Assembly (NCBI GenBank): GCA_050874705.1
Contig: JBNMLE010000034.1
Coordinates: 1-10,048, forward strand
Direction: 5' to 3'
From: Fiminaster sp050874705
Lineage (GTDB): Bacteria; Bacillota_I; Bacilli_A; RFN20; CAG-826
DNA length: 10,048 bases
In this document: positions 1-4,626 of the stretch, piece by piece
How the letters are laid out: each line of letters opens with the position of its first letter
Position numbering within the stretch: the first letter of the stretch is position 1
Position numbers and translations under genes: made by a program
The notes under the pieces: generated by a model
Databases searched by the model: none
The model's input: only the letters and a program-made list of their open reading frames with translations
Told to the model about the DNA's origin: nothing

Positions 1-2252
1 ACTTTATATAATCCATTATTCGCGGCATTTGTTGTATCAGTGTAATAATAAACATCACCATCACGATAAGTTATGCTGATTGGATCAGTTTTATCTTGAA
101 CCATAATTGCGTATTCGCCGGTTTTAACATTATATCTGCTTAGACGCTTTAATGCGTATGCAACGCTATACATCTCACGATAGAAAATTGTTGTTCCATC
201 TGTATCAAAAACTGTTGTATGAACTGATTTATTATTTGGCTTAATCTCTTTAGTGGTTAAAGTATCTAAATTCATTGAATAAATTTGATAACCATCAATA
301 AAACAAAGTTCACCATTTACCATTCTTAAATTTGAAACACCTTTATCATAGATTTGTTCATCCACTAGTGTGGTTAAATTAGTTCTTCTAATCGCAGTTC
401 TAACACCTGCAGCATTCGCCTGAGCATAATAAACATATGTACCATCACTTATAAAGTCTGTTCCATCATAGGTATTTATTTTTTCTGGTTCACCACCGGT
501 TTTTAGATTAAAACGATATGTATCATTATTGACTAAACAAGTGACCATATTCATATAAATTTCATCTCCTATAATGGAGAAATTATCAACTTTATTCGCG
601 GTTAATCTAGTATTCGATTTTGTTTGAGGATTATAACAATGTAGTGTTTTTTCATCCCATATATCTAAATAATAAAGTGAACCATTATATTCTTCCATAT
701 CACCACCTAAAGAAGTTGGTGTTGGATCTTCAGGTTTAATAAATCCATCTAAAATATCTTTTACAAAAGCACCATTTAGATTTGCTTTTACTAATTTATA
801 GCCATCCATATCATAGTAATATAAATTGGTTCCATCACTTGTTAAAGAACATAAGCCTTTTTTACTTTCAATAACCTTGATACCAGAATTGTTGTTATCC
901 GCTAAAGGAGAAGCATTAACTTTATAAATTCCTTCACCCCATATTCTAGTATTCAATTTATCAACATTAATATAATAGAGGTATCCATCAATAAGACAGA
1001 AATCAATACCGGCATCGCTTGTTAATTTTCTTCTACCATTAGTAAAGGAATATCTTTCAATATAATTTCCTAATAAATTGTTAACAGTGTAATAGAAAAC
1101 TCCATCCATATAATAAAGGTTATTAATCTTTTCATCGACAACTAATGAAGGGGTTTGATTTTCTCCGCTTATTGAAATAGATGAGAATTTATAACCATTA
1201 TTGCCATCTGCAAAATATAATTTATTATTCACTAATGTTAGATATTTAGCTTTACCAACACTTAAAGTTGTTATAACTGGATCTTCGCCACTTAAATCAG
1301 CTTTAAAAATGCCTGATTTATTTTGTGTTAAACCATTAACAACATAATAGATTGTTTTGCTACCATCAAATTGAACATATCTTGCATTCGCAGTATGAAT
1401 AACAGATGTTGTTACCTTATTATCAGTATTAGAATAATTCGCTGTTTTAATAGAAGATACAAATAATGATTTAGAAATATAAATTATTTCATCATCTTTG
1501 CTTTTAATCATATCAACAGCGTTATCTTTACTAACCCTTAATAAAGCATTTGTTCCTTTGTTATATGAATATAGATAATTATCATGCAAAGCATTTTGGA
1601 AGAATAATGTATCATCACTCCATTTTAAATATCTTTCATCATCATTTGTTTTAATAGTTAATTTAGCTTTTAACACTAAAGTTTCAAAATTCTTATCAGT
1701 GATAGTTGCTGTAATATTATATTCACCAATTTCAGTAGCGGTATTTGTTACTCCATTAACATCAGAAGTATAAGTTACACTAGTAGTACTTGGTAATGTG
1801 CCGGTGATAGAAATTGAATGAGGATGACCATCATATTCAAATTCGCTATCTAAAAATTGAACACCTTTAAAAGTTGTCTTATTGATAGTTAGTGTTGCTG
1901 ATAGTGTTAAATCATTATAACCATCTTTTTCTAGCTTCGCGGTTGCGTTATATACACCAACATCACTATATGCTTTTCTACCTACATAAGTTATTTTTGT
2001 ATTTTCTGGAGCACCACTCACTTCATTAAGAATGTGAGGTTCTCCATCATAGGTATATGTGGCACTAGCAAAGGCAATATTTTCAAAGTTATTTTTAACA
2101 GTTTCTATGCTGGTATCACTTCCTCCATCAATAGAATCATTATTAGATATAGATGAACTACTGCTACTACTATTATTATTGTTATTATTATTTCCACATG
2201 AAGATAGGAATAAGCCTAATAAAATGGGAATAAAAAATAATTTCTTTTTCAT
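1..2252 (-). CDS. Secreted lipoprotein with two Ig-like repeats and a DUF5050-like propeller (3' end off window)
   Basis: This frame stays open from ATG 2252 to the left edge, giving 750 residues without a stop; the C-terminus is outside the window. Residues 1-19 form a lipoprotein signal: a KKK n-region, a hydrophobic stretch and lipobox FLSSC with Cys19 as the predicted lipidated residue. Asn7-Ser7 and a Ser/Asp-rich linker follow. Residues about 58-123 and 128-201 are two related Ig-like repeats of the MBG/YDG type, each starting with YDGxPH and ending in a TLTI/KLTI strand. From about 205 onward there are roughly a dozen repeats of about 42 residues with cores such as DGTNLYYYD, DGYLYYIN and NGSLYYLD followed by IYK.D-type turns, typical of DUF5050-like beta-propellers. 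It probably sits on the outer face of the membrane. Its ligand is unknown; I see no catalytic motif. It lies 12 bp downstream of the membrane-protein ORF and is probably cotranscribed with it. Confidence 0.85.
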   Translation of the reverse strand, partial: MKKKLFFIPILLGLFLSSCGNNNNNNNSSSSSSSISNNDSIDGGSDTSIETVKNNFENIAFASATYTYDGEPHILNEVSGAPENTKITYVGRKAYSDVGVYNATAKLEKDGYNDLTLSATLTINKTTFKGVQFLDSEFEYDGHPHSISITGTLPSTTSVTYTSDVNGVTNTATEIGEYNITATITDKNFETLVLKAKLTIKTNDDERYLKWSDDTLFFQNALHDNYLYSYNKGTNALLRVSKDNAVDMIKSKDDEIIYISKSLFVSSIKTANYSNTDNKVTTSVIHTANARYVQFDGSKTIYYVVNGLTQNKSGIFKADLSGEDPVITTLSVGKAKYLTLVNNKLYFADGNNGYKFSSISISGENQTPSLVVDEKINNLYYMDGVFYYTVNNLLGNYIERYSFTNGRRKLTSDAGIDFCLIDGYLYYINVDKLNTRIWGEGIYKVNASPLADNNNSGIKVIESKKGLCSLTSDGTNLYYYDMDGYKLVKANLNGAFVKDILDGFIKPEDPTPTSLGGDMEEYNGSLYYLDIWDEKTLHCYNPQTKSNTRLTANKVDNFSIIGDEIYMNMVTCLVNNDTYRFNLKTGGEPEKINTYDGTDFISDGTYVYYAQANAAGVRTAIRRTNLTTLVDEQIYDKGVSNLRMVNGELCFIDGYQIYSMNLDTLTTKEIKPNNKSVHTTVFDTDGTTIFYREMYSVAYALKRLSRYNVKTGEYAIMVQDKTDPISITYRDGDVYYYTDTTNAANNGLYK
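2151..2192 (-). repeat. Triplet run encoding the Asn7-Ser7 lipoprotein linker
   Basis: Fourteen codons, seven AAT/AAC followed by seven Ser codons (mainly AGT), form a near-perfect trinucleotide tract directly after the lipidated Cys and Gly. It encodes a flexible spacer that would hold the Ig-like and propeller domains off the membrane. Length changes in whole triplets would keep the reading frame, so the tether could vary between strains. Confidence 0.6.
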
Positions 2253-2260
2253 AAAATTTT

Positions 2261-2266
2261 CTCCTT
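2261..2266 (-). promoter_or_regulatory. Shine-Dalgarno of the lipoprotein gene, overlapping the upstream stop
   Basis: On the minus strand AAGGAG lies 8 nt before ATG 2252, and its first bases belong to the TAA stop (2267-2265) of the upstream membrane-protein ORF. This tight arrangement supports cotranscription and probably translational coupling. It also fixes the start of the lipoprotein. Confidence 0.8.
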
Positions 2267-2945
2267 AAAAAGCATCTTTATAGTTGTTGTTAATATTATG
2301 AACTAAAACAAACGGGAATGATATACCGCCTAATAAAGCACATAAAGCAACGCCAAATAGCAATACAACAACACCAATTATAAAGCCAAGCGCCGCAAAT
2401 AATACTTTCATAGCGATAAGCCACGCAAAACCATCTAAATCAAAACTAAATATTAATCCAGGAAATTTAATGGAAAAACCTGAACACCATAAGAAAATAT
2501 CGCCTATATATGAATCAGATAAAATGCAATATATCATTGCGAATATTCCGTAGCCAATTAAAACGCTAAATAAAACACCTAAGGCAGGATTAATAACATT
2601 GCTATTCATAAGAAAAACCACTAAAACAATAATTAATGCAACAACACCGGAGGCAATTCCCCAGCCAAAGCATTTCTTCATACTTAGTGAGGCTTTTTTG
2701 GTTTTTATTTTTTGTTCTTCTTGCACTCTTTTTTTAATCTCATCTAAGCAACCTTTATGGTAATAAGTTTGTCCAACACTAACAGTTCTTGTTATTCTGC
2801 CATGTCTTTCTTTTTTAGTGATATCTTCAGAGACTAATTCGTCTTCCGGAATTTCCTTCCCACATTTAGCACATACATGCTTTTCATTTTGATGAATGAT
2901 TATTGTTTTATTTATTACTTTGGTAGGCGTATTTTTTTTCTTCAA
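2265..2945 (-). pseudogene. Zinc-ribbon plus multi-pass membrane protein, C-terminal part of a split HTH regulator
   Basis: The longest frame gives 226 residues from a TTG at 2945, but no Shine-Dalgarno precedes that TTG, so it is probably not a real start. Visible features are Cys25-x2-Cys28 and His63-x2-Cys66, a four-ligand zinc-ribbon or treble-clef-like pattern. A charged Lys-rich segment (about 70-91) follows, then hydrophobic segments at about 93-113, 119-142 and 174-218, suggesting three or four membrane passes. It overlaps the HTH ORF by 38 bp. Removing one base from the A8 run in the overlap joins the two into a single product of about 302 residues: HTH, linker, zinc ribbon, membrane domain. 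That architecture is common in low-GC Firmicutes. The split could be a true mutation, a homopolymer sequencing error, or productive slippage. Whether a full-length protein is made is unknown; its signal or ligand is not recognised. Confidence 0.7.
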
Positions 2946-3174
2946 TAGGTTTTTTATTGTCTTCGTTTTGTTCTAATAAATCATCACACAATATGTAGCT
3001 TACAGAACAACCATAGATTTTAGATAATTCTTTTAATGTTTTTAAATCAGGTTCGTTTATGTCGCTTTCCCATTTACTGATTGTTTGGAAAGAAACATGT
3101 AATTGATCAGCAAGATCTTTTTGAGTTAATCCTTTTTTAGTTCTTAATTCTTTTAATTTTTGTCCGAGTGTCAT
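2908..3174 (-). CDS. Xre-family helix-turn-helix regulator (N-terminal part of a split protein)
   Basis: This encodes 88 residues from ATG 3174, chosen because AAGGAGGT sits 8 nt upstream. A longer frame from 3255 would run through this site and the palindrome and is unlikely. Residues 4-61 form a HTH_3/Cro-C1 domain: LGQKLKELRTKKGLTQ, then a LADQLHVSFQTISKWE core with SFQTISKWE as recognition helix, then a NEPDLKTLKELSKIYGCS scaffold. An acidic linker (63-79) leads into the A8 run. The last eight residues (KYAYQSNK) look like out-of-frame tail. In the restored frame the linker continues into the zinc-ribbon membrane ORF. As it stands, the ORF would give a soluble DNA-binding protein without the sensor half. 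It is probably autoregulatory, with the lipoprotein operon as its target, but that is inferred from position only. Confidence 0.85.
   Translation of the reverse strand: MTLGQKLKELRTKKGLTQKDLADQLHVSFQTISKWESDINEPDLKTLKELSKIYGCSVSYILCDDLLEQNEDNKKPIEEKKYAYQSNK
2932..2939 (-). other. A8 homopolymer at the HTH/membrane ORF frame change
   Basis: The coding strand reads GAAGAAAAAAAATACG. The HTH frame uses GAA GAA AAA AAA TAC and stops nine codons after the second AAA; the membrane frame reads AAG AAA AAA AAT ACG. Reading seven instead of eight A residues joins the frames as GAA GAA AAA AAT ACG. Runs of this length are known sites of polymerase slippage and also of sequencing indels. Confidence 0.75.
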
Positions 3175-3182
3175 TTTTAAAC

Positions 3183-3190
3183 ACCTCCTT
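3183..3190 (-). promoter_or_regulatory. Shine-Dalgarno that sets the HTH start
   Basis: AAGGAGGT on the minus strand lies 8 nt before ATG 3174. It is near-perfect and much stronger than any site ahead of the upstream in-frame ATG at 3255, so it decides the start of the regulator. Confidence 0.85.
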
Positions 3191-3237
3191 GACTCATAAT
3201 ATTCAACTTTTTGGCGAAATTTTAAATAACCAAGAAA

Positions 3238-3251
3238 GCGAATTAATTCGC
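3238..3251 (-). promoter_or_regulatory. Perfect 14-bp palindrome, candidate operator of the HTH operon
   Basis: GCGAATTAATTCGC is a perfect palindrome about 50 bp upstream of the HTH Shine-Dalgarno. A weak promoter can be drawn here: a -10-like TAAAAT (minus strand, 3224-3219) with a poor -35 (ATTAAT, 3247-3242) at a 17-bp spacer, which would place the palindrome over the -35. Position and symmetry fit a binding site for the Xre dimer encoded just downstream. Binding is inferred. Confidence 0.4.
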
Positions 3252-3347
3252 GCAAAAATAGAATTATGTTTTTTATTTATTTTATAAATAAGAATTTGTA
3301 AATATTAAATAATAATCATAAAACGTTAATTTAATTTTAAACAAATA

Positions 3348-3370
3348 AAAAAGTATGACAAGCACTTTTT
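3348..3370 (-). terminator. Weak terminator-like hairpin downstream of the HD gene
   Basis: Arms AAAAAGT and ACTTTTT pair over 7 bp with a 9-nt loop, and on the minus strand the second arm ends in a T6 run. The stem has only one G-C pair, so it is unstable and may be chance in such AT-rich DNA. If real, it would end the HD transcript about 140 nt after its stop and shield the HTH promoter. Confidence 0.25.
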
Positions 3371-3511
3371 GAGTGAGACTGCTAGCCACTATTTCCTAAT
3401 TAAGTGCCTAAATTAATGGAACATTATTATCTTTTTAAGAATTATTTCATTGATTATTTTTTAATTACAATTTCATTCATTTCATACACTATCATTTGAA
3501 TTTGTATATTC

Positions 3512-3946
3512 TTAATCTTTAAGCAAATATTCCAAGTTAGGGATATATTGGTTTTTTACTTTTTGCTCATGCCATTCAATTAATGATTTTAATCTTGAAT
3601 CATCTATATTTGTTTTTAAGTCTTCTATTTTTATTTTTCTAGCAAGTTGATTTGCTTTAATATTCTTAAAATATTCTTCACGATTATAACTAGTTTTTGG
3701 ATGTGATAATAATTTAATAGCGTCTACAATATGATCTGGAAATAATAATCTAAGATCTTTCTCAGTTATTTTTGTATCTTCTAATACATCATGCAATAGG
3801 GCCACTACTCTTTCATCTTCAGTATCACAATTACAAAATACTGTTAATGGATGACCAATATATTCTAAACCGGCTTGGTCTCTTTGATCAGTTGATGAAT
3901 GAGCACCAAAAGCAAGATAAAAAGCTAATTTTTCTTTTTCAGTCAT
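3512..3946 (-). CDS. Small SpoT/MESH1-like HD-domain phosphohydrolase
   Basis: This encodes 144 residues from ATG 3946 and is essentially one HD domain (HD_4/RelA-SpoT hydrolase type). Metal-ligand candidates in order are His16 (in GAHSS), His52-Asp53 in LLHDVLEDT, and Asp109 in KIEDLKTN. The GLEYIGHP segment (26-33) matches the family's G-x-PY-x-x-HP signature, and the FPD..VDAI.LLSHP segment (69-83) follows as usual. There is no synthetase, TGS or ACT domain, so it can only hydrolyse. Family members remove pyrophosphate or phosphate from (p)ppGpp-like or other nucleotides, but the substrate here cannot be read from the sequence. ATG 3946 has no Shine-Dalgarno. A perfect GGAGG lies upstream at the right distance from an in-frame ATA (3979), which would add 11 residues beginning IVDLINEQ. 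The gene is divergent from the NUDIX gene. Confidence 0.85.
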   Translation of the reverse strand: MTEKEKLAFYLAFGAHSSTDQRDQAGLEYIGHPLTVFCNCDTEDERVVALLHDVLEDTKITEKDLRLLFPDHIVDAIKLLSHPKTSYNREEYFKNIKANQLARKIKIEDLKTNIDDSRLKSLIEWHEQKVKNQYIPNLEYLLKD

Positions 3947-3976
3947 TTTTGGTAATTGTTCATTAATTAAATCTAC

Positions 3977-3990
3977 TATTTAATTCCTCC
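3977..3990 (-). promoter_or_regulatory. Strong Shine-Dalgarno facing an in-frame ATA codon
   Basis: GGAGG (3990-3986) is followed after 6 nt by ATA (3979-3977), which is in frame with the HD gene and has no stop between. The annotated ATG 3946 is about 40 nt from GGAGG. An out-of-frame ATG at 3963 would give only a six-codon peptide whose TGA overlaps ATG 3946 (ATGA). ATA is a very rare initiator, so this may be real non-canonical initiation, a mutated ATG, or coupling through the minicistron. Confidence 0.45.
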
Positions 3991-4073
3991 GGTTTTATTT
4001 TTAAAATTGCAATGCTTATCAAATTAGTTAGTGTTCAAGCAAACAAATTAAAATCTTGCGCTTATTATTTCAT

Positions 4074-4132
4074 AAAAATATCATATCACACTCAGTTGAG
4101 TTAAACCCATTAGCTAATATTTTTCTTGTGAT
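4074..4132. repeat. Cluster of inverted repeats in the HD/NUDIX divergent intergenic region
   Basis: AAAAATAT (4074-4081) and ATATTTTT (4117-4124) form 8-bp arms around a 35-nt interval. The interval contains ACTCA-GT-TGAGT (4090-4101) and the palindrome TTAGCTAA. A second pair, ATCACA (4085-4090) and TGTGAT (4127-4132), interleaves with the first in an a-b-a'-b' order. They lie between divergent genes, so a shared operator or a structured RNA is possible. The high AT content makes chance a serious alternative. Confidence 0.3.
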
Positions 4133-4221
4133 GAATGAGAAGCAAACGCAATATATCATCTATTTGCAATTACAATTATTTTTCTAATTACTTTGCTATT
4201 AAAATTACTAACAAAAAATTG

Positions 4222-4227
4222 TAAAAT
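4222..4227 (+). promoter_or_regulatory. -10-like hexamer of the NUDIX gene, leaderless arrangement
   Basis: TAAAAT ends 6 nt before ATG 4234, so a normal transcription start would fall at or next to the A of the start codon. No good -35 sits at 16-18 bp and no Shine-Dalgarno is present upstream of the ATG. Confidence 0.35.
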
Positions 4228-4233
4228 ATTTTT

Positions 4234-4626
4234 ATGAAAACCATTGAAGTATGCTCTGCAATAATAATTAAAGATAACAAAATATTCGTCACCCAAAGAG
4301 GCTATGGTGATTTTAAAGACAAATGGGAATTTCCTGGTGGAAAAATGGAAAAAGACGAAACTCCAGAAAAATGCATTATAAGAGAAATTAAAGAAGAACT
4401 TGATGCAGATATAGAAATAGTTTCTTTTCTAAACACTATTGAATATACATACCCTACTTTTCATTTAGTGATGCACAATTTCATTTGCAAATTAAAAAAT
4501 AACCATTTATCACTACTAGAACATGAAGCTGCAAAATTTATTAATACGAATGAATTAAATAGTATCGATTTCTTACCAGCAGACAAATTAATCTTAAACG
4601 ATTTAATAAAATATATTAATTCATAA
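4234..4626 (+). CDS. MutT/NudG-like NUDIX nucleoside triphosphate pyrophosphohydrolase
   Basis: This encodes 130 residues and is a complete single-domain NUDIX protein. The N-terminal strand (VCSAIIIKDNKIFVTQRG) leads to WEFPGGK at 31-37, the usual MutT/NudG lead-in. The NUDIX box runs from Gly36: G-x5-Glu42-x7-Arg50-Glu51-Ile52-x-Glu54-Glu55, with all metal-binding Glu and the Arg present. The Gly that normally follows EEL is Asp57. Relatives hydrolyse oxidised or modified (d)NTPs to monophosphate and pyrophosphate; the exact substrate is not decidable here. No Shine-Dalgarno is visible, and a -10-like TAAAAT lies just upstream, suggesting a leaderless mRNA. The 3' end overlaps the 3' end of the convergent helicase gene by 11 bp, leaving no room for a terminator between them. 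It is the only plus-strand gene in the window. Confidence 0.9.
   Translation: MKTIEVCSAIIIKDNKIFVTQRGYGDFKDKWEFPGGKMEKDETPEKCIIREIKEELDADIEIVSFLNTIEYTYPTFHLVMHNFICKLKNNHLSLLEHEAAKFINTNELNSIDFLPADKLILNDLIKYINS

Larger units (their letters stand above)
3175..3511. other. Intergenic region between the HD gene and the HTH operon
   Basis: About 340 bp without a credible ORF. The right part (lower coordinates) holds the HTH ribosome binding site, weak promoter and palindrome. The middle is AT-rich with a short inverted repeat at 3348-3370. Positions 3372-3420 contain a slightly less AT-rich patch including the palindrome GCTAGC, for which I recognise no RNA family. No tRNA or riboswitch was recognised. 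Confidence 0.5.

Noticed and set aside
2059..2268. Plus-strand 69-codon ORF with a long Leu run
   Set aside because: It is the antisense of the AAT/AGT linker and signal region of the lipoprotein; no Shine-Dalgarno and low-complexity protein.
3175..3255. 27-residue N-terminal extension of the HTH ORF
   Set aside because: It would run through the AAGGAGGT site and the palindromic promoter region and has no start signal of its own.
3368..3400. Resemblance of TTGAGTGAGAC..GCTAGC.A.TATTT to 4096-4124, which could look like direct repeats flanking the HD gene
   Set aside because: Only about two thirds of bases match and a gap is needed; expected by chance in AT-rich DNA. No terminal repeats or transposase were seen.
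3772..3966. Plus-strand 64-codon ORF opposite the HD gene
   Set aside because: Shadow of a well-supported HD-domain gene, with no family resemblance or ribosome binding site.
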